In this document: positions 19,146-28,019 of the stretch, one piece after another
How the letters are laid out: each line of letters starts with the position of its first letter
How positions within the stretch are numbered: position 1 is the first letter of the stretch
Position numbers and translations under genes: made by a program
Origin: CAYYTU01 sp964474655
Lineage (GTDB): Bacteria > Chloroflexota > Anaerolineae > B4-G1
Reading direction: 5' to 3'
Length of the DNA stretch: 64,000 nucleotides
NCBI GenBank assembly: GCA_964474655.1
Contig: CAYYTU010000001.1
Coordinates: 1-64,000, forward strand
Notes under the pieces: model-generated
What the model was told of the DNA's origin: nothing
What the model saw: only the letters and a program-made list of their open reading frames with translations
The model's database searches: none

Positions 19146-20957
19146 ATGATGGCAGCTCATAGTAGCAGCACGATGAGGATGATGACGACGTTTCTGTTTA
19201 GCTTGCTCCTGTTAGGGATTACGTTTGGAGCGCTTGATCTATCTCAACTGGGGGTGGCGGCGGCTCCCCAGGTTGGGACTTCTCACCTGCGTTTTTATGA
19301 TACCGGTTATCTGGTCGGCCCTTCGGACAGTGATTTCGGGCTGGAAGTGTACGCGCTGATGGCGACCAGCGGGCTGACGGTCGAGAGGCCGAGTGAGGGA
19401 CTTCCGGGCTATCACGCCCCATCTCAGGCCAAGATGGCGTCATCTGCCTTGGATGAGACGATCGCAAACGAGAGCGAGGCGGCAGCTGGCCTCCAGGCCA
19501 GTGCGTCCAGATTGGGGATGGGATTCCGGCATACTCCCTTGGGAATGTCTGAGACGGGTGTTCGTGATCTTGAAACTGCTGATCTGGACGGCGACGGCTA
19601 CCCAGATCTGATCACCGCCGAGGCCAGCGGTGTCGTCCGGGCTTGGCGCAACAACGGCTTGCCGTTTGACGGCGCGTGGGACGATCACCAAGTCGGAGTC
19701 ACTGCCCACGGCTGGGGAGTGCTTACCCTGGCAGCTGGTGACCTGGACGGCGATGGGGACATTGACTTGGCCGTCGGCCGCTTCTATGATTATGGACCGA
19801 TTATCTGGGAAAACGACGGCAGTCCTTTCGACGGTGAATGGAGACAGGTTGTCATTGGCGAGCAGACCGTGGGCGCGTTGGAGATCGCGGATATTGACGT
19901 CGATGGAGATGAACAAGCGGAGCGGGTCGTCGTCGCTGGCGGCGGGTTGCCCTGGGCATCTGATACGGAATACGCTACTTCTGTTGGCGAGGACTACGTG
20001 GTTACCATTTGGCGACCGACTGGAGACCCGTTTAACGACCCCTGGGAGTCGACGGAAGTGGGCGGCGCTGATTGTTCGGAACCTGGTGCGGTGGAGACGG
20101 TCTATTGCTCGATACAGGATCTGGCGGTTGGCGACCTGGATGGTGACGGGCGTCAGGACATCGTCATCGGCACTTACCACGCTCCGGCAGTGGGCGACAA
20201 GGACACCGATGTTGACCAATCTGAGTGGATCGAGGCTTATCAGGTGCGGGCCTTCCGCAACGATGGCGGGAGCTGGACCGGCTTCAACGTAGGACGCGAT
20301 CCCGAGCTCGAAACGCTGCCCTATCTGGCGAGCCTTGACCCACCACTTTATCATAACTTCTATGGAGCCACGGTGACCAGTGTGACATTGGTCGATCTGG
20401 ATGGCGATGGAGATTTGGATATTGTGGCCACCGAAAGCCTGGAGGGTGACTTCCTGGTCATAGGCTGGCAGAATGACGGCGAGCCTTTCGATGGCGAACT
20501 GTGGCAGCACTCGGCCATTGCCAAGGGAGAGGACCACAACTGGCTTCACGACGACGTCTGGTGGGCCGAACCGGGGGACTTCGACCTGGATGGTGATATT
20601 GATCTTGTCGTGGGATGCGGCCCGATGTGGATTCGTGGCCTTGAATCGGACCAGCAACCCGATGAGGCCGAGGTTATCGCCTGGGAGAACACGGGGGTCG
20701 CTTTTGGCTTTCCAATATCCCAGACGGCGTGGGTACGCCACGATGTAGGAGTGCCTGGCAGATGGGTGAATCCAAACTACGATGTGGGCCCGTCAAGTGG
20801 TGTTTGGGCCGGGGCTGTGGCGGATTTTGATCAGGATGGGGATCTGGATATCGTGGCAGCAAATTATGTGGATGCTCATCCGCGAGTGGAGAGCGAAATT
20901 CGGATCTGGGAGAATTATCCCGTCGTGAAGGTCTTCTTGCCGCTAGTGGTCAGATAG
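19146..20957 (+). CDS. Secreted FG-GAP/VCBS repeat protein
   Basis: 603 aa. Signal peptide (about 1-38). From residue 135 the protein consists of beta-propeller-type FG-GAP/VCBS repeats, seen as successive calcium-binding DLDGDGYPDL, DLDGDGDIDL, DLDGDGRQDI, DLDGDGDLDI and DFDQDGDLDI loops. It ends VVKVFLPLVVR, a PLV-type tail shared with the beta-helix protein at 13018. It probably sits on the cell surface in a calcium-stabilised propeller. AAGGAG lies upstream of ATG. There is no catalytic signature. Confidence 0.87.
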   Translation: MMAAHSSSTMRMMTTFLFSLLLLGITFGALDLSQLGVAAAPQVGTSHLRFYDTGYLVGPSDSDFGLEVYALMATSGLTVERPSEGLPGYHAPSQAKMASSALDETIANESEAAAGLQASASRLGMGFRHTPLGMSETGVRDLETADLDGDGYPDLITAEASGVVRAWRNNGLPFDGAWDDHQVGVTAHGWGVLTLAAGDLDGDGDIDLAVGRFYDYGPIIWENDGSPFDGEWRQVVIGEQTVGALEIADIDVDGDEQAERVVVAGGGLPWASDTEYATSVGEDYVVTIWRPTGDPFNDPWESTEVGGADCSEPGAVETVYCSIQDLAVGDLDGDGRQDIVIGTYHAPAVGDKDTDVDQSEWIEAYQVRAFRNDGGSWTGFNVGRDPELETLPYLASLDPPLYHNFYGATVTSVTLVDLDGDGDLDIVATESLEGDFLVIGWQNDGEPFDGELWQHSAIAKGEDHNWLHDDVWWAEPGDFDLDGDIDLVVGCGPMWIRGLESDQQPDEAEVIAWENTGVAFGFPISQTAWVRHDVGVPGRWVNPNYDVGPSSGVWAGAVADFDQDGDLDIVAANYVDAHPRVESEIRIWENYPVVKVFLPLVVR

Positions 20958-20965
20958 CCGGTGAG

Positions 20966-21667
20966 CTATCTCTCCTCGTAGGCCTCGAAGTAATACCCCC
21001 GCCCCCGGATCGTATGAATATACTCCGGTGAATCGGGTTCTTGCTCGATCTTATGCCGCAGCCGATAGATATACTGCTTGACCAGGTCAGGCTCGCCGAT
21101 CCATTCCGGCCCCCACACCCGGGTCAAGATGGCATCCTTGCTGAGTACCTTGCCGGCGTGGTGGATCATCAGACGCAGCACCCCAAACTCCTTGGGCGTC
21201 AGATGAACCGTTCGATTTCCAATGCGCAGCTGGTGTTTGTCGCAATCCAGCATAATCGAGTCGGTGGGGAAGAGCGCCCCCGGCTCACTGCTGGAACTCC
21301 CCTTTGATCGTCGTAGGGCGGCTTTCAGTCGGCTGATCAATTCCGATTTCTTGTACGGCTTCACCACGTAGTCGTCTGCCCCAAGCGAAAACCCGCGTAC
21401 CACATCTTCGATGTTCCCCTTGGCCGTGACGAAAATGATTGGCACCTCCGTCATCTCCCGCAAGCGCCGACAGACCTCGAAGCCGTCTGTCTGGGGCATC
21501 ATCACGTCCAGGAGGATGGCGTCAGGGTGATGCTCATAAGCGGCACGCAGCCCCGATTGTCCATCGGCGGCCAACGTGACGTTGAATCCCTCACTTGCGA
21601 GCATCAAGCGTAACATCTCCAGTGCTTCTGCTTCGTCATCTATGACGAGTATATGATGGTTTTCCAT
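20966..21667 (-). CDS. OmpR/PhoB-type response regulator
   Basis: 233 aa from ATG at 21667, which follows GGAGAAG; the frame is open further upstream without a better start. The receiver domain has the acidic pair in LVIDDEAE, phosphoacceptor Asp54 in ILLDVMMPQTDG, Thr in IFVTAKG and Lys in VKPYKK. The C-terminal winged helix (about 135-233) contains LTPKEFGVLRLMIHHAGKVL and RLRHKIEQ. It would bind DNA when phosphorylated. It is downstream of and co-oriented with the kinase fusion at 21848-24885, its probable cognate partner. Confidence 0.93.
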   Translation of the reverse strand: MENHHILVIDDEAEALEMLRLMLASEGFNVTLAADGQSGLRAAYEHHPDAILLDVMMPQTDGFEVCRRLREMTEVPIIFVTAKGNIEDVVRGFSLGADDYVVKPYKKSELISRLKAALRRSKGSSSSEPGALFPTDSIMLDCDKHQLRIGNRTVHLTPKEFGVLRLMIHHAGKVLSKDAILTRVWGPEWIGEPDLVKQYIYRLRHKIEQEPDSPEYIHTIRGRGYYFEAYEER

Positions 21668-21847
21668 CTTCTTCTCCGTTAGACTTCCGTTGGTCGATTG
21701 ACCCTCCGCCCTGTGGCTTGCGATTTCACCCATTCGGTCGCTTTGAGAAGCTGATTTGTATGACGTGGAAACGCCCAATCCCTTCTGTCGCTCCGTGAGG
21801 TTCATGCGGTTAACATAAGTATAACATAGTTTGCTTCAGATGCATAC

Positions 21848-24800
21848 TTATCTGCTAGATTGTTCTTCTGTCGGCGGGGCCTCTGACGTTGGTGCGGGAG
21901 TTCTGCTGGCATCCTGGGGGGAAATCTCTGGGGGAGTAGGCGTGGGCGCTGACGTAGAGCCGACCGTCGGCGTGGAAGTGGGCGCGGGCAACGGCGTGTC
22001 CGTGGGATCTGGCGTCGACGTAGGCACGGGCGTGGACGTCGACGTCGGCGTAAGCGCTGGCGTTGGGGCGGGCGTGACCGTCGGAAGCGGCGTGTTCGTA
22101 GGCCTGGGCGTCGGCGAAGGCGTCTCCGTGGGCGCTGGCGTGNNNNNNNNNNNNNNNNNNNNNNNNNNNNNNNNNNNNNNNNNNNNNNNNNNNNNNNNNN
22201 NNNNNNNNNNNNNNNNNNNNNNNNNNNNNNNNNNNNNNNNNNCGGCGTGTTCGTAGGCCTGGGCGTCGGCGAAGGCGTCTCCGTGGGCGCTGGCGTGGCT
22301 GTCGGAACCGGCGTCTGCGTGGGCCTGGGCGATGGCGTGGTCGTGAGCGTCGGCCTTGGCCTCGGCGTCGCAGTAGCGGGTTGAGGCGTCGGCGTGGGGC
22401 GCTGTGGTGTGGGCGTGGGCCGGGCTGCGGTCGGCGCTGGCCCTTGGCCTGGCGTCGATGTGGTCGTAGCACCGGGCGCTTGTGTGGGACCTGCTGACCT
22501 TTCGGTCGTCGGCGTTACCCGAGTGCGTGCTGGTTCTTCTTGTTCGACTGTTGGCTTGGGGAAGGACGGTTCTATTGTTTCCTCATCCTCAATCGCAATC
22601 TCTATTGCCTTGCTTGTGGGTGTGACTGTGGTCAGGTAAAGGCCCGTCTTCTGGGGTTGAGGCGTGGGCGATTCGGTCGGTAGCGGCTGGGGAAGGGGGA
22701 CGACAACTCGACGGGCGGCCAGCGGCGGCTGATGCAACATAACGCTCGTCTCCTGTCTCTCCATCACCTCGACAGTGCTCTCTTCTGCCGTGACCTTCAC
22801 CAGTCCCTCCAACACACGCACCTGCGTGGTCCCGTTCCTTTCGATGGCGACTGTGAACTCGGTTCCGCGCACCGCCGCCACCGCCGTCGAAGTCTCAATC
22901 TGGAAGCGCGAGAACCGGTCAGGCAGCGGTTCTACCCGATGATGGGTTTCTCCCAGCCATTGATGCAATACGATCACCCGGTAGCTGCCGTCTCGCCGGG
23001 CTTTCATCTGCGCTATCGTGACCTCCGTCTGATCGTCCAACTTGGTGATGCTGCCATCAAACGCCTTCAACATCGCTTGAGAAAGCGCTGCGGTGCGTAC
23101 CCGATCGCCAGCCTGGATAATGGACCCGTTGGAGGCCGCATACCACGTCTCGCTGCCGTTGGGAAGTACCTCCACAGTACCTTCTACCTGGATGAGTGTT
23201 GCCGTTTGGTCGATCGCCTTGCCCAATGATCCGCGAATGGCTATCACCCCGATGATGATCATCGCCATCAACAAGGCTGTACTCAAGAGCGGTTGGCGTG
23301 CAGGCCTCAAATCAGGAATGACGATTGAGTTTCGCTTCTCCTGGAGCGCCGTCAGCCCCCTGGCGATCAGCTCCGGTAGGCTGGCGTAAGTGGTCTGCGA
23401 TTCCTTCTTTCTGCTCAGCGCCTCCAACATGCGTCGCTTGCCGCTTACAAAGGCGGCATAGCTGGGAGCGGGTCTGGGTGTCCGTCGTATCTCGTAAGCC
23501 ACCTCCAGCAGCGGGCGCAGCGCCTCAGCGTGTTCGGGATGACAAGCCAGGCATTCTTCCAGGGTAAACCCGTTTTCGTCCAGAGCCCGCAGGGAATCAT
23601 CCAGGGCGTCGCTGATGCCATTATCGGGTTGATGCTTGACGTCGGGCAGGCACACGCCCATCGCCGGCTGCAGTGGCAGCGCTATCGTGAAAGTACTCCC
23701 TTGCCCCAGGCCCTTGCTGGCGGCCCAGACGCGACCGCCGTGAGCCTCCACAGTGGCCTTGACGACCGCCAGGCCCAGCCCGACCCCTCCGAACTGGCGT
23801 GTCGATGAGCCATCCACCTGGTAGAATTGATCGAAGACGCGCTCCAAATGTTGCGGCTCGATCCCGATCCCTTGATCCTTGATGGCGATATACACACACC
23901 CATCGGCTACCCAGGCATCTAGCTGGATTACACCGCCTTCAGGACTGAATTTGATGGCATTATCCAATAACTGGGCCAGCGCTACGTTCAAATACGCTGG
24001 ATCGCCGAGGATAGAGGGTAAATCGGCGTCCAACAGAGCCTTCAGCTCCATGCCCGCCCGCTGGACTACGGTGCGATAATCATTTACCCTCTCTTCGAGC
24101 CAGGTCGCCGTCGAGAGCGGGACCATCGTCAGGGATTCCCGGGGGATGAAACGCAGGGCAGTCAGGTTATGGATCAAGGTGGCTAATTTATCCGCGCGGT
24201 CATAGATCACCTTCAGGATATCCCGCTGCTTGGGCTCAATCGGGCCTACGGTATCGCTCAGAAGCAGTTCGGTATAACCCTGGATCAAATTGAGCGGAGC
24301 GCGCAGCTCGTGGGCCAAGTTAGTTAGACCCTCCTCCAAAATTTCGCGCAGCTCCTCCTGCTGCTCCCGTGAATCTGGCTCCGCTATGGCCCTCGCTAGT
24401 GCGATCAAGGCCTGCTGCTGCAAGGATCGAACCCGGACGATCTCCTCGTCCATCAACTGGGCGATTGTCTCATCCTCCAGCGCCTCTCCAAACTTCAGCA
24501 GAAGCACCTGGCGCTCTTCGTGGGACAAGCCGTCAATAGCTTCCAGCATCCGCGTCGCGGGCGGCGATCGTGGGGGGAGCGATCCGCCCGTGTATGCCAC
24601 GGATTCCTCCGGGTATGGCATATCCTGGGGCGGCTCATACGCTTCGAACAGCTCGTCGGCCAGGATGTAGAGCCAGCTATCCCATTGATGCTCCTGCGGA
24701 TCGAAGTGTTCGAGGCTTTCCACCATGTGCATAAACACTTCGCCAGCGAGATCTTCGGCTAAGTCGATAATCCCCGAGCGATAGAACAGGTAACGGTAGA

Positions 24801-24885
24801 TGATCGGGTGATAGTGCTTATAGAGATCGGCGAAAGCCCCGGGGTCTCCCTTCTTAGCCTGTTGGATCAGCTTACTCTCTTCCAC
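21848..24885 (-). CDS. Sigma-factor-like / histidine kinase / anti-sigma-like / FecR fusion protein
   Basis: About 1000 aa from GTG 24885 (AAGGT upstream). Parts in order: sigma region 2-like (1-85, DLAEDLAGEVFMHMVE), sigma region 4-like (112-168, LSHEERQVLLLKFGEAL), HisKA with His192 in NLAHELRAPLNLI, HATPase with Asn309 (LLDNAIKFSPEGG), DQGIGIE and GGVGLGLAVVK. Then comes an anti-sigma-like stretch (428-492, CLACHPEHAEALRPLL), one membrane helix (532-550), a FecR domain (about 563-720, AVRGTEFTV) and a Pro/Thr-rich tail. The tail contains a 100-N gap that breaks the frame. After the gap the frame that continues PTPT-type sequence ends at TAA 21850-21848. Topology would place FecR and tail outside, kinase and sigma parts inside. 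Confidence 0.85.
22143..22242. other. Assembly gap (100 N) in a tandem repeat
   Basis: Exactly 100 N, a placeholder length. A stretch of about 50 bases coding for the Pro/Thr-rich tail is identical on both flanks (it includes GTTCGTAGGCCTGGGCGTCG), so the gap sits in a collapsed or unresolved tandem repeat. The real length is unknown and need not be 100. Confidence 0.97.
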
Positions 24886-25107
24886 AGACGTTACCTTCTC
24901 TGGTTTGAGCGCTTATAGTGGAGGATCAGTTTAGTCTGGTGAGCGTCATTTATCCTGGTCGCTCACGAAATAACAGCACCTGTTGCCAAAACGCTCCAGA
25001 TGTGCCTACGTGGGATACCTGAGTGGGATGCCAGGGCGATGGCTACCTACTTCTGCATGATAAAGTAATTAGGTTTCAAAAGGGTGAACAAGAGATAAGA
25101 AAAGATA

Positions 25108-25130
25108 AAGCCCCTCGTGAAGAGGGGCTT
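25108..25130 (-). terminator. Rho-independent terminator of the ftsY-tilS operon
   Basis: Read on the minus strand: a 9-bp perfect stem AAGCCCCTC / GAGGGGCTT with a 5-base loop, followed by TATCTTTTCTT. It lies 29 bases past the stop of the 25160-26206 gene. The stretch 24886-25094 further on holds nothing recognisable. Confidence 0.88.
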
Positions 25131-25159
25131 GAGGTGCGAGCGAAAACGGACTCTCGAAC

Positions 25160-26206
25160 TTACTCTGGTCGATTGGGATAGAAATCGATTACTCTCCTGA
25201 CGTTCCCATCGACTACCGTGTATGTCTCCGCTGCGGCGCGGCCCTTCACCCCTTCCAGCGCTGTGGCAGCTTCCACTTCCGCCAGCGTTCCTCTCAGCTC
25301 CTCCAGCGATAGCGCCAGCCCGATTACCGTCCGTGTCTCGTCGATCTGATACCGGGCTTCTGGGCCTGCCACCCAATCCTCTTGTGTTCCATCCCAGACC
25401 AGCGTGTACGGCTCAAAGTCCCCGGCTTCGGTGTTGTAACTGATGCCTACTGCCACCTCGTCGCCCAGGTCAGGGTTGATCTGAGCTGCTCCGGGTTGCC
25501 GGCCAGTCTCCGTGTTGCCGTCGGCGTCGAGCGCGAAGAGCCAGTTCATATAAGACGTGGGCGGGTCAGGAACTGCCTCGTAGAGTGAGAGCCAGAGCAG
25601 AATATCCCCCTCGCCCGCGAAGTCACTCAGAGCCTCTGGCGTCTCCTCGCTCGGCTGAAGCGTCACCCCCATTCCCGTGTTGATGTTGGCGGCCTGAATA
25701 TCTATGCCGGCTGGCGCTGAGGCCGGCTCTCCAGTCTCGTAGTAGATGATGTCGCCTTGCTCATCGGCGCCTTCGGCTGGCTCAGCTGCTTCCGGGGTCG
25801 GCGTTGGTGTCGCCTCCACCGTCGGTTCCACCGTGGGCGTCAGGGTGGGTTCTGGCGTTGGGGTGCAATCGACGATGTGAACGATCGCCTCGGCCTCGTC
25901 TTGCTTGCCCTCTGGTATGACGATCACGGTATATTCGCCCGGCGTATCACCCGCGGTGAAGAGGCCGTTCTCCGTGATGGTGCCTCCGCTGGCCTCCCAC
26001 GTCACATCGGCGTCGCCTTCCAGGCTAAATTGGCGTTGCTCGCCGGGGCATAGGTTGATCTCGGATGGTGTGATCTCGGGCGGGGGCTCCTTGGCGCCCA
26101 GGACGCCGCACGCTCTCAAGATGGTCGTAGCTGCTCCGATGGTGATCACTACCATCAATCCAATTGTGACCCAGAATAGAATGATGCGTGCTCTATCGCT
26201 TAACAT
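25160..26206 (-). CDS. Membrane-anchored Ig-like protein of unknown function
   Basis: 348 aa. An N-terminal signal anchor (about 8-32) is followed by an Ig-like beta domain (about 42-112, with ITPSEINLCPGEQRQFSLEG), a Thr/Pro/Glu linker (113-145) and a C-terminal beta-sandwich-like region (about 155-345). That last region contains LFALDADGNTETGRQPG and resembles DOMON/sugar-binding folds, but I cannot name the family. GAGGAGG precedes ATG. It starts 25 bases after tilS ends, so it is the last gene of that operon, an odd partner for translation genes. Confidence 0.7.
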   Translation of the reverse strand: MLSDRARIILFWVTIGLMVVITIGAATTILRACGVLGAKEPPPEITPSEINLCPGEQRQFSLEGDADVTWEASGGTITENGLFTAGDTPGEYTVIVIPEGKQDEAEAIVHIVDCTPTPEPTLTPTVEPTVEATPTPTPEAAEPAEGADEQGDIIYYETGEPASAPAGIDIQAANINTGMGVTLQPSEETPEALSDFAGEGDILLWLSLYEAVPDPPTSYMNWLFALDADGNTETGRQPGAAQINPDLGDEVAVGISYNTEAGDFEPYTLVWDGTQEDWVAGPEARYQIDETRTVIGLALSLEELRGTLAEVEAATALEGVKGRAAAETYTVVDGNVRRVIDFYPNRPE

Positions 26207-26231
26207 ATTGCCTCCTCATAACACAAGGCTT

Positions 26232-27725
26232 TCAGGGTGAGCAAGTGCGCTCGAATCGTAACCGCGTCACCATCTGCGTCTTTGGTCCCACAGTGACACT
26301 TTTGGCGATCCGTCGTCCGCAAACCCACACGACCTCATCGTTTGCCGCCAGCAGAGGCACGTGATCACGCCAGACTTGAGGGATCTTCAAGTTGATCATC
26401 AGCTCGCTCACTTTGGTGGTATGCCCATCCATGCCGTGTGGCTGGATGCGATCGCCGGGACGGCGGGGGCGTAACCTCAGCGGTTCGGGCAGCGCATCGG
26501 CATCGAAGTACGCGCTCCAGCGATCGGGGTTCTCCACGATCTCTTCCATCGTCCAGTCCGACAGCACGTCCGCCCGCAATGTCCAGTCTGATTCGGGGAG
26601 CAGGGTGGTGCCGGGCACGCTCACGGGCAGCGGCGCCTTGCTCCATAACAGCGGCTCGTCCGGCGGAGGGGGCTTGGCCTCGGCGTCACCCACCGTCAGC
26701 GTTTCGTAACCCACGGTCAGCGCCATATCCATCGGCAACGTGGCCTCCGTGCCGGTCTCGCCGCGTAGGGCGATCTCGCGGGCGTTCTCCACGTGGACGA
26801 ATGTCACGTCGCGCAGGCTGCGCCGCAACCGATAGGCCGCCTTTCGCAGTGTGGCGCGCTGTAATGCCACTGGCAGCGCCTGCCAACCGGCCTGGTCGAA
26901 GACGATTGCATTCTCTCGTTCCTCGCGCACTACCTCGGCCCAGGCCTCTTTTCGCAGCTGGCTCAACAGCTTATAGTCGGCGGCGGCCACGGCGGCAGTG
27001 TGACACAGCCGCTCGCGGACGTTGGGGATGTACGTCTCCAGCGTGGGCAATAATTCGTGGCGCAGACGATTACGGAAATAGGTCGTGTCCAGATTGGAGC
27101 GGTCGAAGCGCGGTTCGAGCCCTTGTTCGTCGCAATAGCGCTCTATCTCTGCGCGTGGGAGCTCCAACAGCGGGCGGATCAGGTCGACCGGCGCTAGCGA
27201 GCCCGGCTCCTGCGAAAGTGGCGCGATCAAGCGGTAGTTCTCGAGCGGCGTCAGGGGGAGCATCCCCCGCAGCCCAGATAGCCCGGCGCCGCGTAGAAAG
27301 TGCATCAATACTGTTTCGGCCTGATCGTCGGCGTTGTGTCCCACCGCGATTCGTTCCGCTTCGATCTCACCGGCTACCCGGGCCAGGAACGCGTAGCGCA
27401 CGCGCCGCGCTGTCTCCTCGAAGGCCAGGCCGTGCTCCTCGGCCAGCGCCGGCACGTCTCGCTTTTCGACCGTGGCCGGCAAGCCCCAATCGGCGGCCGT
27501 CTCCCGTACGAACGCTGCATCGGCCTCCGAAGCCTCGCCCCGCGTGCCGTGGTTGAGGTGCGCCACGTGGAGTCTGAGCTCGTACGCCCCCCGCAAGCGC
27601 GACAGGATGTGGAGCAGACAGAGCGAATCCGGTCCACCGGAGACCCCGACCACCACGCCGACGCCGGGTGCGAGCAGATTGTGTGTCTCAATCGTGCGAC
27701 GGACCGTGTCAAGCGCCTTGGACAA
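26232..27725 (-). CDS. tilS: tRNA(Ile)-lysidine synthase
   Basis: 497 aa. Attaches lysine to C34 of the AUA-reading tRNA(Ile), using ATP. PP-loop SGGPDS at residues 29-34 within GVVVGVSGGPDSLCLLHIL; AHLNHGTRGEASEADAAFV and AVGHNADDQAETVLMHFLRG are typical. The TilS substrate-binding and C-terminal domains follow, ending in GRRIAKSVTV. TTG start, three bases after the stop of the small EF-like gene, implying translational coupling. Essential for bacteria using this pathway. Confidence 0.93.
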   Translation of the reverse strand: MSKALDTVRRTIETHNLLAPGVGVVVGVSGGPDSLCLLHILSRLRGAYELRLHVAHLNHGTRGEASEADAAFVRETAADWGLPATVEKRDVPALAEEHGLAFEETARRVRYAFLARVAGEIEAERIAVGHNADDQAETVLMHFLRGAGLSGLRGMLPLTPLENYRLIAPLSQEPGSLAPVDLIRPLLELPRAEIERYCDEQGLEPRFDRSNLDTTYFRNRLRHELLPTLETYIPNVRERLCHTAAVAAADYKLLSQLRKEAWAEVVREERENAIVFDQAGWQALPVALQRATLRKAAYRLRRSLRDVTFVHVENAREIALRGETGTEATLPMDMALTVGYETLTVGDAEAKPPPPDEPLLWSKAPLPVSVPGTTLLPESDWTLRADVLSDWTMEEIVENPDRWSAYFDADALPEPLRLRPRRPGDRIQPHGMDGHTTKVSELMINLKIPQVWRDHVPLLAANDEVVWVCGRRIAKSVTVGPKTQMVTRLRFERTCSP

Positions 27726-27728
27726 GGA

Positions 27729-27980
27729 TCAGAGTACCTTGTAGACGGCGTCGCCGACGCGGGCTCTTGATTCCAGCTTGACGCCGATTTCGTCACCGGG
27801 CCTGGCTTCCTCCACGTCCTCGTTGTCGAGCTGCATTGAGGCGATCGTCTGCTCGAAGTCCGTCGTGTGTCCTCGGATGTGAACCTGGTCGCCGACGGTC
27901 AATTCGCTCGTCAGCTTGATGCCAGCGACGTTGATGTTGCCGAACCAGTGAATCACTTCGCCAATCAGTTCTTCAGGCAT
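27729..27980 (-). CDS. Translation elongation factor-like small protein
   Basis: 83 aa. It resembles the beta-barrel domain 2 of EF-Tu-type GTPases without a GTPase domain: EEL-IGEVIHWFGNINVAGIKL, then LTVGDQVHIRGHTTDFEQTI, and a closing ARPGDEIGVKL. Stand-alone proteins of this kind are annotated as elongation factor-like; their function is unknown. ATG is preceded by GGGGAGG. Wedged between prfB and tilS (39 and 3 bases apart), which fits a translation-related role. Confidence 0.8.
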   Translation of the reverse strand: MPEELIGEVIHWFGNINVAGIKLTSELTVGDQVHIRGHTTDFEQTIASMQLDNEDVEEARPGDEIGVKLESRARVGDAVYKVL

Positions 27981-28019
27981 AGTATCCTCCCCTTAGTCAG
28001 CTGCTGCGACTGCGTGAAT

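Noticed and set aside
19440..20741. 433-codon antisense frame over the FG-GAP gene
   Set aside because: Shadow of the repeated DLDGDG coding segments.
26438..27556. 372-codon + strand frame over tilS
   Set aside because: Arg/Pro/Ala-rich shadow; tilS on the minus strand carries the PP-loop and all family motifs.
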